Source of the DNA: Kiritimatiellia bacterium
GTDB lineage: Bacteria > Verrucomicrobiota > Kiritimatiellia > PWTM01
Reading direction: 5' to 3'
NCBI GenBank assembly: GCA_026417735.1
Contig: JAOACR010000012.1
Coordinates: 1-64,000 of the forward strand
Length of the DNA: 64,000 nt
This document shows, piece after piece, positions 1-8,906 of the stretch (the stretch's first letter is position 1; each line of letters starts with the position of its first letter). The translations under genes were made by a program, and so were the position numbers. Below the pieces are notes generated by a model that saw nothing but the letters and a program-made list of their open reading frames with translations, did not search any database and was not told the origin of the DNA.

Positions 1-36
1 GTAGCCGTCGGGCAGGGTGTTTGGTTCATGGCTCAT
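1..36 (-). CDS. hsdS: Type I restriction specificity subunit HsdS, N-terminal fragment at window edge
   Basis: Only the first 12 codons are inside the window, reading MSHEPNTLPDGY. The LPDGY/LPDGW motif close to the N-terminus is typical of HsdS, where it opens the first target-recognition domain. The reading frame overlaps the end of the upstream hepT by 11 bp, and hsdM lies two genes upstream, which is the usual M-S gene order. HsdS would set the DNA target of the complex. An alternative start at 29 (ATGA overlap with hepT) gives a sequence with no recognisable motif. The call rests on context plus one short motif. Confidence 0.55.
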   Translation of the reverse strand, partial: MSHEPNTLPDGY

Positions 37-373
37 CGCTCAACCTCTCTACCAGATGCGCAATCTGGCTTTGCAGTAGCGGCACCTCCTGCGTGGCTGT
101 GACCCAGACGATGCGCCAATCAACGGCGAAGTACTCATGCACTGCGATGTTGCGGAAAGCCACGATGTCTGGCCACGGGATTTCGGGGTGTCTCTCGGTG
201 AACGCCCTGGGTAAGCGCGCGGCCGCTTCACCGATGACGATGAGTTTCTGCAACACAGCGCTTTGCCGTAGTTCGTCCTGCATAAACTGCGCTTCGCTTA
301 CGCCGTGCAAGAAGCGAGCAATGGCATCAGCGGCCTCGAGGATATCGTTCAGGTACAGGCGCTCAGGCCGCAT
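26..373 (-). CDS. hepT: HepT-like ribonuclease toxin (HEPN, DUF86)
   Basis: The 115-residue protein has the length and all-helical character of HepT. It carries the HEPN RNase motif R-x4-H-x-Y as R74-NIAV-H79-E-Y81. HepT toxins cleave or block RNA and are neutralised by the adjacent MntA nucleotidyltransferase, which in characterised pairs AMPylates the tyrosine of this motif. The gene overlaps mntA by 11 bp, so the two are co-translated. It sits inside a type I restriction operon, between hsdM and hsdS, a position in which such pairs often occur. All three catalytic residues are present, so the toxin looks intact although hsdM is broken. Confidence 0.9.
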   Translation of the reverse strand: MRPERLYLNDILEAADAIARFLHGVSEAQFMQDELRQSAVLQKLIVIGEAAARLPRAFTERHPEIPWPDIVAFRNIAVHEYFAVDWRIVWVTATQEVPLLQSQIAHLVERLSDEP

Positions 374-662
374 AGATCACCTTCTCTTCCTTCAGCACGG
401 CTTCCCGAATCGCGGGTTTGAGGCCGCTGCGCGGCACGAGGTCCACCGCTCGCCCCAAGAGGGCAGAGAGTTCGCGTGCCATCCGGGCAAGCGTCAGGAA
501 CCCCACGGTGACATCAGGCTCGAACTCCACCAAGACGTCTACGTCGCTCTGCAGATTGAAATCCTCCCGAAGCACGGAGCCGAACAGGGAGAGTTGCCGC
601 ACCCGATAGCGGCGGCAAAAGTCTTTCAATTCTGCCTCCGGGAGAGCAATGGCAGGCTTCAT
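363..662 (-). CDS. mntA: MntA-like nucleotidyltransferase antitoxin
   Basis: This 99-residue minimal nucleotidyltransferase (MNT) contains the G-S-x10-D-x-D signature (G28-S29 ... D40-V-D42) that binds Mg-ATP in the polymerase-beta superfamily. In MntA/HepT systems it transfers AMP to the toxin. The C-terminal AVDLVPRSGLKP segment matches the usual strand after the second acidic residue. The start overlaps the end of hsdM (659-662) by an ATGA junction, and its end overlaps hepT, so hsdM-mntA-hepT-hsdS form one transcription unit. Local base composition is less GC-rich than in the core genes further on, which fits horizontal acquisition. Confidence 0.9.
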   Translation of the reverse strand: MKPAIALPEAELKDFCRRYRVRQLSLFGSVLREDFNLQSDVDVLVEFEPDVTVGFLTLARMARELSALLGRAVDLVPRSGLKPAIREAVLKEEKVIYAA

Positions 663-2244
663 TCTGCCTCCTCCGTCTTAAGCCCGAGTTGAAATAACAC
701 TTCCCGTAACGCGCGTTCAGCTTCGGCGCGTTCTTCTTCCGCTTCCTCCAGTCGCACGAGTGCTTCCTCCAACGGCAGCACTTCTTCGCTGCCGTTGATG
801 CTCACATAGCGGCTGGGCGAGAGGTTGTAGTCATTGCGCGCCGCCTCCTCGCGGGTGATGATGGCGTGTAGGGGCGAATTGCGATTCGCCCCCGCGGGAT
901 CGCCCCACGCATGGTAGATGCTGGCAATGGTCTCGATGTGCTCATCCGTCAGGTAGTTCTTGGGTCTACCCTTGGCGAAGAGCTGGCTGGCGTTGATGAG
1001 CAAGATTTGGCCTGGGTGGCGCTTGCGGCGGTTGACGACGATGATCACGCCCGGCGCGGTAGTGTTGTAGAAGAGGTTCTCCGGGAGCAAGATGACCGCC
1101 TCGATGAGATCGGCTTCCACGAACGCTTTACGGATGTCGCGCTCGCGGTTGGAGCCCTGGTTGCCGCTGCCGCGCGAAACGGCACCCGTGTCGAGCACAA
1201 CCGCCATGCGCCCGCGCTCATTGAGCGAGGCAAGCATGTGCTGCAACCAGCCCCAATCGGCAGACGAGCTGGGTGGGGCGCCGTAGCGGAAGCGCTCGTA
1301 GGGGTCGTTTTCGTAGAGCTCCTGCGGGAACTTCTGGTTCCACATCGGATTCGCCACCACCAGGTCGAAGGTTTGCAGGGCCCCGGCGCGGTCCTTGAAA
1401 GCGGGCTGGCGCATGGTGTCGCCGATGCGGATGTCCGCCTCAATGTCGTGGATGACGGCGTTCATGCGCGCCATGGCGAAGGTGGCCGGGTTGATCTCCT
1501 GCCCAAAGACGCGCAACGGGGCAACCGCAGTCGGCAGCTTCAGCCGACCGTTTTCCTGTTTCCCGTATCGCTCAAGGAGACGCAGATGGCACTTGATGAG
1601 CAAGCCACCTGACCCGCAAGCAGGGTCGTAAACCGTCATGCCGGGCTCTGGCTCCAATAGCCTCGCCATCAGCACGCCAACCTCGCGCGGGGTGTAGAAC
1701 TCACCAGCGGATTGCCCCTGACCCTCGGCGAATTTGCGCAGCAGGTACTCGTAGGCACGGCCAAGCACGTCGGGTTCCACGTCCTTCAGTCCTAAGCGAT
1801 GCCGCGAGAGCACCTGGATCAGCGCGGCGAGGTGTTCATCCGAAAAAATGCACTGACCAGCCGCGGTGGCGTTGAAATCCACCTGTCAATCACGCCGGCA
1901 AGCCGCGGATTTTCGCGTGCGACCGAGCGCACGACCTCGGTCAGGTATTGACCAAGGCCTGTGGTCTGACGGCGAATCGCATCCCAGCGGGCGTTTTGCG
2001 GAACGTAGAACCGCACCAACTGCACCTGGCCACGTGCCCGCTCTTGGTCCAGCAGCGAGCGCACGGTCTTCTCGTTGCCGAATTGCGCTGAAAGGCGGGC
2101 GATTTCGTCGTCGAATACGTCCGAGAGGCGCTTAAGGAAGATCAGCGGCAGGATGTAGTCCTTGAACTTGGGCGCATCCACCGGCCCGCGAATGGCGCAG
2201 GCTGCATTTCAAAGCCAGGATTCAAGAGTCGCGAGATCCATCAT
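659..2244 (-). pseudogene. hsdM: hsdM, type I DNA methyltransferase, disrupted by a stop codon and a frameshift
   Basis: Conceptually this is a full HsdM N6-adenine methyltransferase. The N-terminal part starts MMDLATLESWL at 2244, but the next codon is TGA (2209-2211) where family members have Trp (TGG). The frame then continues NAACAIRGPVDAPKFK and on to about 1885. There a single missing C (plus strand, about 1883) shifts the frame, and the rest (1882-659) runs VDFNATAAGQ to the C-terminus. The catalytic half keeps the SAM motif (VYDPACGSGGLL) and the adenine motif (NPMWNQ). As written, no full-length M subunit can be made. Either both are real lesions or one or both are assembly errors; the TGA could also be a substitution with readthrough. 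Confidence 0.85.
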
Positions 2245-2691
2245 CCCAGTCCTGCTCCCTTCGTCGTGAGTGTGATTCGCCACCGCATCCTTCGTCAATC
2301 CCGCCGCCTCGGCGCTTCGATGTGCGAGGCCGTTGGGGACCGTGCCCGGCCGCCGACCGCTTGGCGGGCTCCAAACGGGGAACCGACCACGTTGCGGAGT
2401 GCGCCCAACTGTCAAAATCGCAGCGAAACCAAACACGACCTCTCCCCCGGGTGGGCGACCAGCGCCGACCTCTGCCACTGGCACGCGCGGTTTTCTCCGC
2501 ACCTGAGGCCTGGCACGGAAGACGCATTCCGGCTTCGTCGGAGCGTTGCCGCCGAACGAGCGGAGGAAGGCGTCGCGGAAAAACGGGCTCAGCCGGCCGC
2601 CCCCTCTCCGCGGCATGCCATCCCCCCCTCGGGGCATGGTCCGCAGTCCGGCGGCCAGGTCGGACTCCGCCTCGTCCGCAAGCGAGCAACG
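2245..2691. other. Gene-poor stretch between the hsd operon and the glycosidase-like gene
   Basis: About 450 bp without a convincing gene. A minus-strand open frame runs from 2637 into the hsdM start region, but its composition (Arg/Gly/Pro rich, no domain I recognise) looks like chance coding in GC-rich DNA. It would carry the promoter and leader of the hsd operon. A weak AGGA-type ribosome site may precede the ATG at 2244. I see no tRNA, no strong hairpin followed by Ts and no repeat array here. Confidence 0.4.
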
Positions 2692-4842
2692 TCAGGCCGG
2701 TTCGAAGGCGACGATCTCGTGAATGTCCACGCGGGGCACCACCACCTCCCACGCACCCCGCTCGCGCCGCGCCTCGAGCGGCCGGTCCGCCACCACCAAG
2801 TGCGCCCTCACGCGCTCCAACGGCAGCGCGACCCGCACGCGCACATCTCGCAGCGGTGACGGCGAATCGTGAAACTCAGGATGTGGCGGCGCCTTGCGGT
2901 CGGGCGACCAGTTGACGATGTGGACCATCCATCGCTCATCTCGGCCGTCGGCTGGGGCCTGACGGGTGACGGTGAACTCCGTGGCCAGTGGCGCATCGGT
3001 TTGGAGCAGTCGCTCCGGCCGAACCCGGCCCAGTACGTGCTCGAACAGTGCGCGGTAAATCCAGTAGCCGGTCCGATAGTAGGCGGCGCCGATGGGGAAG
3101 CCGATCAGCCCCACCCGCCCGGACACCGCCGCAACGCTGAACTCGGTGACGCGCTCGAACGGCGTCTGGCGATGGCTCGTGTACTTCGCCGCGCTGCGCT
3201 GAAACAGCGGCACCCCGAGATCCGCCAGCGACTCGGCCGGTGCCTCGACCCGCCACCGTCCCGCACCCTCGTACAGCGCGTACTCATAGACGGGCAGATC
3301 GCCCGCGAACGCCACGCGCGGCACCATGTAGGACGGTTTGAACTCGCTGGCACCCTCGAATCGCAGCCCCAGCGGAGCCAGCCAAGACTCCTGGCCGCCG
3401 GCCAGAACGCCCGCCTCGCCACACACCACCAGCGCACCTCCCCCCTCGACGTAGCGGCGCAGCCGCTCCACCAGCGCGGCGTCGGGCCGGAACGCATCGG
3501 GCAGCACCACCAGACCATATCGCTCCCATTCCTGCACCGGCTCGACCACATCGAACTGGCGCCTCGATTCCAACAGCAGCTTGGTGACGCCATAGAGGTA
3601 GTCGTCCCGCAGGCGATCGAAGGGAATCGCCGGGATCATCATCGCCGCCTCGGTCACCGGCGCCGCCCCCTCCAGCCATGGCTCCAACTTGCGGATGCGG
3701 CCGAACGAACGCCCGATCACATGGTAGACGGCCGGGTCCAACCGGCCGTTCGGCGACATCTGGTCGCCCACGTCGCAGCGCGCCGCGTTCGCAACGATCG
3801 AGGCCAGCTCCACGTCCAGCTGCGGCACCGTCTTCAGCCCGCCGAAGTCCGCCCAGCTAGTGACGAACCGGCCCGTCATGCCGTACACCGGCACGCCGAA
3901 GTTGCGCTGGTAGCGAATCTGCATCGGCGCATAGAAATAGCCCCACCCCCCCGTCGGCAGCGCCTCGATGTCAATGTTGTCCAGCAGCTCCGCCCGTGCC
4001 GCGACGCACGCCAAACCAATGTCGTTGAAGTCCACCTGGCAACCCGGGCGGATCGAGCGCACGAGGTCGCGGGCGTGCCGATGCCAGTCGAGGAACAGTC
4101 GATGTTTGTGCTCGCGCTGGGCGACCGCGTTGTTCGGATCCCCTCCCCCCTCACGGATCTGCCGCTGGCACTCCGCGCAGAAGCACTCCGGCGCAATCGG
4201 CGCGGCCACGTCGAACCACACGCCGTCGAGCTCGTAGCGCCCGACAAACTCGCGAATGTGGCGGTCCATCCACTCCCGAAACTCCGCGTTCGCGAAGCAC
4301 AGCGCCGTCCAGCCGGGCGTTTCGCCGCGCTTGGGCATGTAGTCCGTGCCGTCCCGCTTGATCATCCGCCAGGCGGGCCGCGTTTTCGCCAGGTGATGAT
4401 CCCATCCGGTGCAGTAGTACGCGTACACCGCAATGCCGCGTTTCCGACAGGCGCGCACCTGCGCGCCGAGCAGGTCAAACTTCAAACCCGGATGCACGGG
4501 TCCGGTCTCGCTCGGCCAGTAGCAGTAGCCGTGCATGTCCTTCGCGAACACCACGATGGAGTCCACGTTCGCCGCGACGAGCTGCTCGCCCCACGCGTCC
4601 TCGTCGAAGTCCGCGCCGATCCGCGGCACGTGTTCGGAGTTGTGAAAATCGAGGTGAATCTTCCTCCACGGGCGGCGCGGCATCGTGTGGAACCGGCCGT
4701 CATGCCACAATCGCAACCCAGACGGTCCCGACGCCACCGAGGACACTGCGGATGTCTGCGCACCGCCGGTACGGACGCGGGCCAGCACCGCCAGCATCCC
4801 CGCCGAGCGCAGCCAATCACGACGGTTGAGCCGCATGGTCAT
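2692..4842 (-). CDS. Tat-exported glycosidase-like TIM-barrel protein with beta-galactosidase-trimerisation-like domain
   Basis: A 716-residue protein with a Tat-type signal (NRRDWLRSAGMLAVLA) at the N-terminus, so it is probably exported folded. The central part (about residues 60-380) resembles the hypothetical glycoside hydrolase group GHL6: it has YYCTGWD, LDGVWFDVAAP and the CxxC-like segment CFCAECQ. The C-terminal half (VVLPDAFRPDAALVERLRRYVEGGGALVVCG) resembles the GH42 trimerisation (glutamine-amidotransferase-like) fold. Catalytic residues cannot be assigned. The start at 4842 is chosen because AGGAGG lies 9 bases upstream and the Tat signal then begins directly. Substrate unknown; a role in polysaccharide breakdown is inferred. 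Confidence 0.75.
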   Translation of the reverse strand: MTMRLNRRDWLRSAGMLAVLARVRTGGAQTSAVSSVASGPSGLRLWHDGRFHTMPRRPWRKIHLDFHNSEHVPRIGADFDEDAWGEQLVAANVDSIVVFAKDMHGYCYWPSETGPVHPGLKFDLLGAQVRACRKRGIAVYAYYCTGWDHHLAKTRPAWRMIKRDGTDYMPKRGETPGWTALCFANAEFREWMDRHIREFVGRYELDGVWFDVAAPIAPECFCAECQRQIREGGGDPNNAVAQREHKHRLFLDWHRHARDLVRSIRPGCQVDFNDIGLACVAARAELLDNIDIEALPTGGWGYFYAPMQIRYQRNFGVPVYGMTGRFVTSWADFGGLKTVPQLDVELASIVANAARCDVGDQMSPNGRLDPAVYHVIGRSFGRIRKLEPWLEGAAPVTEAAMMIPAIPFDRLRDDYLYGVTKLLLESRRQFDVVEPVQEWERYGLVVLPDAFRPDAALVERLRRYVEGGGALVVCGEAGVLAGGQESWLAPLGLRFEGASEFKPSYMVPRVAFAGDLPVYEYALYEGAGRWRVEAPAESLADLGVPLFQRSAAKYTSHRQTPFERVTEFSVAAVSGRVGLIGFPIGAAYYRTGYWIYRALFEHVLGRVRPERLLQTDAPLATEFTVTRQAPADGRDERWMVHIVNWSPDRKAPPHPEFHDSPSPLRDVRVRVALPLERVRAHLVVADRPLEARRERGAWEVVVPRVDIHEIVAFEPA

Positions 4843-4986
4843 CGCGTGGGTTCCTCCTGTTTGTTCGGGTTCCCAGCTGGATCGCGAGCGCCGGCCATCG
4901 CGCCCCGCGGCGACACCTTGCACGCTCGTGACCCGTACGTGTGCGACGGGCAACCGCCGACGCTCCACCGCGGTGCTCGGCCGGTT

Positions 4987-6258
4987 TCAGCGCCGCAGAT
5001 CATGTCGAACTCCCAGCGCGCGCAGAGTCAGCAGGAGATCCACCGCGTATTCGAGCTGCCTATCGCCCGCCACGCGTCGCCGCAGTTTTATGTCCTCCTC
5101 CTCCTCTGATGACGAACGCCGGCGTGGGTTCAAATTCGCCGATGGCAGGACCGGCGTCGCGCCGGCTCTGACCGCGGCGCCCACCTCGATGTCGGGCTTC
5201 AACGGCGCGTCAACCTCCACGCCGTCCAACCGCAACCGCCGAACAGGCAGCCAGACGAAGAAATCGCGGGCGAGCGGCACCAGATCGTACCGGCAGAGCG
5301 AGCCGGCGGTCGGCGCACCGATCCGGATCACCGGCGCCCCCCCATCCGCCAGCGCCGCCGCAAGCGCCTCGGCGGCGTCGCGCGTGTCGGGGCCAACCAG
5401 CAGCGCCAGCGGCACCGGGTGCGAAACCGGAGATTCCGCAGAGCCGACCACCGTGCACGCGCCGGTGGGCCATTGCGCCTCCAGCCGGAAAAGCTGCGGG
5501 CGTCCGGGCCGCGCCGCCGCCGCGATGCGCGCCGCCTCCGAGAGGTCAAACCCGCCAGCGCGCCGTAGATCGAGCACCACGCCGGGTGCTCCGGCCGTGG
5601 ACGCTAGGTTCCATGCTCCCAGCACCCGCGCCGCAACGCCCTCGCGAAGCTCCCCAACCTGCACCAGGCCCACTCCGCGCGGCAGCAGCTCCACTCTGAC
5701 CGCCTCCGGCGCAACCCAGCCCGGTTTCACCGCGAACGTCATCGGCTCCCGCTGCGGCGGTCGCATCACCACCACCTCGATCCCGCCGGTCGCTCGCGCA
5801 ATCCACCCCGCCCATTCCGCCGCTGCCACGCCCGTCACAAAACGACCGGCCACACGGTCCAGCACATCGCCCGGTCGCAGACGACCGTCCGCCGGCCCTC
5901 CCGGCACCACCGCGACGACCACATGCTGGCCGTTCGATACCTCCGTCCGGATGCCAAGCCCCCATTCGTGGCCGCGCCGCTTCAGCAGAAATGACTCGCG
6001 TTCCGCTTCCCGCACCACCTCGGCAGCGGGATCCACCGCACGCGCCGCCTCGCGCAGCGCCCGTTCGAGCACCGCATTGCTCTCCGCCACCCGGCCGATC
6101 GCCGCCGCCACCTGCAGCAGGCGGTCCAACGGGTGCGGCAGCGTCTCTGCGCACTCGGGGGGGAGCGACGGCGGCAAGGCGGACTCCGCGTGCGCCCCGG
6201 CGCCGAGCAACGCGGCCGCGCACACACCGGACCACCATGGCCAGCGCCTTCGTCTCAT
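4987..6258 (-). CDS. Secreted PDZ/S41-like protein with a degenerate protease active site
   Basis: A 423-residue protein with an N-terminal signal (MRRRRWPWWSGVCAAALLGAGAHA), a PDZ segment (VVVAVVPGGPADGRLRPGDVLDRVAG) and a C-terminal-processing-peptidase-like domain containing the GVVLDLRRAGG strand. In active CTP/S41 proteases the nucleophile lies in a G-S-A-S-A-x-E segment and the general base is a Lys in G-x-K-T-x-G. Here the matching stretches read GPDTRDAAEAL and IGAPTAGSL, so neither Ser nor Lys is present. It is probably a non-catalytic binding protein. The start at 6258 is an ATG; an in-frame GTG 30 bases upstream is less likely. It lies upstream of, and in line with, the glycosidase-like gene. 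Confidence 0.7.
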   Translation of the reverse strand: MRRRRWPWWSGVCAAALLGAGAHAESALPPSLPPECAETLPHPLDRLLQVAAAIGRVAESNAVLERALREAARAVDPAAEVVREAERESFLLKRRGHEWGLGIRTEVSNGQHVVVAVVPGGPADGRLRPGDVLDRVAGRFVTGVAAAEWAGWIARATGGIEVVVMRPPQREPMTFAVKPGWVAPEAVRVELLPRGVGLVQVGELREGVAARVLGAWNLASTAGAPGVVLDLRRAGGFDLSEAARIAAAARPGRPQLFRLEAQWPTGACTVVGSAESPVSHPVPLALLVGPDTRDAAEALAAALADGGAPVIRIGAPTAGSLCRYDLVPLARDFFVWLPVRRLRLDGVEVDAPLKPDIEVGAAVRAGATPVLPSANLNPRRRSSSEEEEDIKLRRRVAGDRQLEYAVDLLLTLRALGVRHDLRR

Positions 6259-6419
6259 CGTGCGGGATCCCCGGCGCACCACATTCACCGGTTCAGAACC
6301 TCGCTGCGGAGCGCCGGAACACTAGCCGGAAACACGGGTCGGCTCAACTCCCCACCCCGGTGGAGCTTGTCGACGAAGGGAAGTGGCGCGATAGTGCCCA
6401 GAGAACACGGAGGTGTGTG

Positions 6420-7445
6420 ATGAACCTGTGGACGCGCCGCGAGATTTTGGCAGCGGCCGCGACGGGGTTCGCGCTCGCACGGCAGCTGATCGCCGCTCAA
6501 ACCGGCGGCACCGGCGGTGTGCCCCGACGCAAGTTCGGCCGCCACAACGAAACGATCCCCATCCTCGCGCTCGGCGGCTGGGACATCGGCCGCGCCGACG
6601 ACGCCACCGCGATCGCCATCATGCATGCCGCGATCGACGAGGGACTCACCTTCTTCGACAACTGTTGGGAGTACCACAACGGCCGCTCCGAGGAACTGAT
6701 GGGCCGCGCGCTGGAGGGTGGCCGACGCGACCGCGTCTTTCTGATGACGAAGGTCTGCGGCCGCACGTACGAGGACGCGCGCGCGAACCTCGAAGACAGC
6801 CTGCGGCGGCTCCGCACCGACCGGATCGATCTGTGGATGTTTCACGGTATCCGGTGGGACGAGGATCCCGATTTGATCTTCGACGCGGAGCGCGGCGCGG
6901 TGCGGGCCGCGATCGAGGCCCGAACGGCCGGGCGCGTGCGGTACATCGGCTTCACCGGCCACAAGGATCCGAAGTTCCATCTCGCGATGCTCGAGCGCAC
7001 CGCACGCGCCGGCGCCCCCTTCGAGTGGGACGCGGTGCTGATGCCGCTCAACCTGGTGGATCCCCAGCATCTCAGCTTCCAGACGGCGGTGCTGCCGGTG
7101 GTTGTCCGGCGCGGCATCGCGGCGCTCGGGATGAAAGCGCTCGGCGCGCAGAACGGCCGCTTCGTGCGCGAGCTGGGCGTGACCGCAGCGGAATGCCGGC
7201 GCTACTCGCTCTCGCTGCCGATCGCCTCGCTGGTGTGCGGGATTCAGACGATGGACCAGCTTCGGCAGGACCTGGCGATCGCCCGCGAGTTTCGGCCAAT
7301 GACGGTCGAAGAGACCCGCGCGCTGCTGGCGCGCGTGGACGGTCGCAACGCGGACGCCCGGCTCGAAGCCTATAAAACCGGCGACTACGGCTGCAGCATC
7401 CACCGGCGCCGACAGGCGGCCGCCCGGGGCGGCGGGGCGGCATGA
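6420..7445 (+). CDS. Aldo/keto reductase with N-terminal Tat-like signal
   Basis: A 341-residue aldo/keto reductase of the type common in Planctomycetes and Verrucomicrobia. It starts MNLWTRREILAAAATGFALA, a Tat-like signal, followed by RKFGRHNETIPILALGGW and the active-site region FFDNCWEYHNGRSEELMGRAL. Here Asp and Tyr are in place and Lys follows in LMTKVCGR. The family reduces sugars or other carbonyls with NAD(P)H. The AGGTG motif just before the ATG at 6420 fixes the start. Its stop overlaps the start of the GH57 gene by ATGA, so both are co-translated, which hints at a shared sugar substrate. Confidence 0.85.
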   Translation: MNLWTRREILAAAATGFALARQLIAAQTGGTGGVPRRKFGRHNETIPILALGGWDIGRADDATAIAIMHAAIDEGLTFFDNCWEYHNGRSEELMGRALEGGRRDRVFLMTKVCGRTYEDARANLEDSLRRLRTDRIDLWMFHGIRWDEDPDLIFDAERGAVRAAIEARTAGRVRYIGFTGHKDPKFHLAMLERTARAGAPFEWDAVLMPLNLVDPQHLSFQTAVLPVVVRRGIAALGMKALGAQNGRFVRELGVTAAECRRYSLSLPIASLVCGIQTMDQLRQDLAIAREFRPMTVEETRALLARVDGRNADARLEAYKTGDYGCSIHRRRQAAARGGGAA

Positions 7446-8614
7446 GCGGCCCGCGCACCATTCATCACGCGCTGGTGCTGAACCTGCACCAGCCAGCCGG
7501 CAACCTCGCCTCGATGCTCGCCACCGACCCCTGGGAGGTGCGCCAGATTCTCTGCGCCTACGACCGCATCCCGCGCTCGCTGTGGCGCTACGAGGACATC
7601 GCGAAGGTGCACCTGTCGCTGTCGGGCACACTGCTGGAAACACTCTCGGACCCGTCGTTCCAGTCTGAGGTCTACGGCATCGTCCGGCTCGGCGATCTGC
7701 TGTGGTATCTGCAGAACACCCGCATCATCGACATCCTGGGCACCGGTTACTACCACCCCGTGCTGCCGCTCATCCCGCCGCCTGACCGCGAGGAGCAGGT
7801 GCGACGATGGCAGGGCATCGGCCGACACCTCTTCTGGCGCGAGACCTTCTCGGGATTCTGGCCGCCCGAGCTCGGATTCTCGATGGAACTAATCCCGGTG
7901 CTGGCAGCCGCCGGCTACCGGTACTGCATCGTGGATTCCGAACACGTCGTTGCGAAGACCCCGATGAGCTGGCCGGCGCTCCGCTACCGCCCCCACATCG
8001 CCCGCCACGGGGGACGACAGATCATCGTGGTCGTCCGCGACCGCGATCTCTCCATTGCGCAGGAGTCCGGCATGGAGCCCTCCTGGTTCCTGCGCGAGGT
8101 GCGCGAACGGACCCGCCACTGCGATTTCGAGCCGCTCGTCATCACCGCGACTGACGGCGAAAACGGCGGCTGGTTCCGAAATCTTACGCCGGGCGAGACC
8201 TTCTGGGACCGCTGTCACGCACCGCTGATGGAAGGCATCCGGTCAGGCCAGATCGAAGATCTGCGCCCCGCCTTTATTCACGAGTACATCGAGCGGTTCG
8301 GCGTATACGGCGAGGTCATCGTCCGCGCCGGCGCGTGGAACACCGGCGAGCACAGCGGCATCGGCTTCGTACAGTGGACCGGCTCCGAAGCGCAGCAGGC
8401 CGCATGGCGACGGGTGCACGAGGTGTCCGCCCGCATCCGTCGCGCCGAGGAACGGCTCTCACCCACCGACGCCGCGCGCAGCCGGATCGAAGAGGCACGT
8501 TGGCGCCTACTGCGCGCCGAGACCAGCTGCAACTTTTTCTGGGGCGATGCCTGGCTCGGACGCTGTCACGCCGACCTGGACGCGGCACTCGAGCGCCTCG
8601 CAGGCCTGGAGTAG
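7442..8614 (+). CDS. Glycoside hydrolase family 57 protein
   Basis: A 390-residue protein without a signal peptide. It has the GH57 start region (HALVLNLHQPAGNL, matching the family's HxHQP motif), then FSGFWPPELGFS, where the family nucleophile Glu sits, then ITATDGENGGW, a candidate for the region of the catalytic Asp. GH57 enzymes act on alpha-glucans (amylase, 4-alpha-glucanotransferase, branching enzyme) in the cytoplasm. The protein is shorter than classical GH57 amylases and matches the compact DUF1957-free type. It overlaps the aldo/keto reductase stop by 4 bp. Exact substrate unknown. Confidence 0.85.
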   Translation: MSGPRTIHHALVLNLHQPAGNLASMLATDPWEVRQILCAYDRIPRSLWRYEDIAKVHLSLSGTLLETLSDPSFQSEVYGIVRLGDLLWYLQNTRIIDILGTGYYHPVLPLIPPPDREEQVRRWQGIGRHLFWRETFSGFWPPELGFSMELIPVLAAAGYRYCIVDSEHVVAKTPMSWPALRYRPHIARHGGRQIIVVVRDRDLSIAQESGMEPSWFLREVRERTRHCDFEPLVITATDGENGGWFRNLTPGETFWDRCHAPLMEGIRSGQIEDLRPAFIHEYIERFGVYGEVIVRAGAWNTGEHSGIGFVQWTGSEAQQAAWRRVHEVSARIRRAEERLSPTDAARSRIEEARWRLLRAETSCNFFWGDAWLGRCHADLDAALERLAGLE

Positions 8615-8627
8615 AGCGCCGCCCGCC

Positions 8628-8906
8628 TCAGCGCCCGCAGCCCGCCGCAGGCGGCAGAGGGTCTTGTCCGACCGCCAGCTCGCAGCTCGCCCGCAGACGG
8701 CATTCGACCCCGCAGTACCACGCGCGAAACTGGCGGGCCACCCGCTCGAAATGGTGTTTGAGAAAATCTTCCTTCGCGGCCGCCATCCCGACGTCCCGCC
8801 CCGCGCGCTCGCTCAAGTACCACTTGTTTTCCGCCAGCGCCTCGTCGAGCCGCCGACGCTGCGCGAGCAGGTACTCTCGAAAATTCTTGCAACCAAACGC
8901 GTCCAT
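8628..8906 (-). CDS. Small conserved-looking Cys-rich protein of unknown function
   Basis: A 92-residue reading frame convergent with the GH57 gene. It begins MDAFGCKNFREYLLAQRRR and contains NKWYLSERAGRDVG, followed by a cluster of cysteines near the C-terminus (WYCGVECRLRASCEL). I believe similar small proteins with an N-K-W-Y-L-S-E-x-x-G-x-D-V-G motif occur in several phyla, but this is from memory. The spaced Cys residues suggest metal or disulfide binding. No strong ribosome-binding site is seen. The start at 8906 is the best ATG; longer upstream extensions are low-complexity and probably not translated. Confidence 0.55.
   Translation of the reverse strand: MDAFGCKNFREYLLAQRRRLDEALAENKWYLSERAGRDVGMAAAKEDFLKHHFERVARQFRAWYCGVECRLRASCELAVGQDPLPPAAGCGR

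Noticed and set aside
2209-2637. A 142-codon minus-strand frame upstream of hsdM
   Set aside because: Its last codons are the true hsdM start, cut by the TGA; the rest has no recognisable domain or ribosome site.
2869-5109. A 746-codon plus-strand open frame
   Set aside because: It is antisense to the Tat-exported glycosidase-like gene, is rich in Arg/His/Pro/Ala and shows no domain. Long antisense frames are expected at this GC content.
5110-5145. A T-arm-like GGTTCAAATTC sequence suggesting a tRNA
   Set aside because: No acceptor or anticodon stem can be formed around it, and it lies within the S41-like coding frame.
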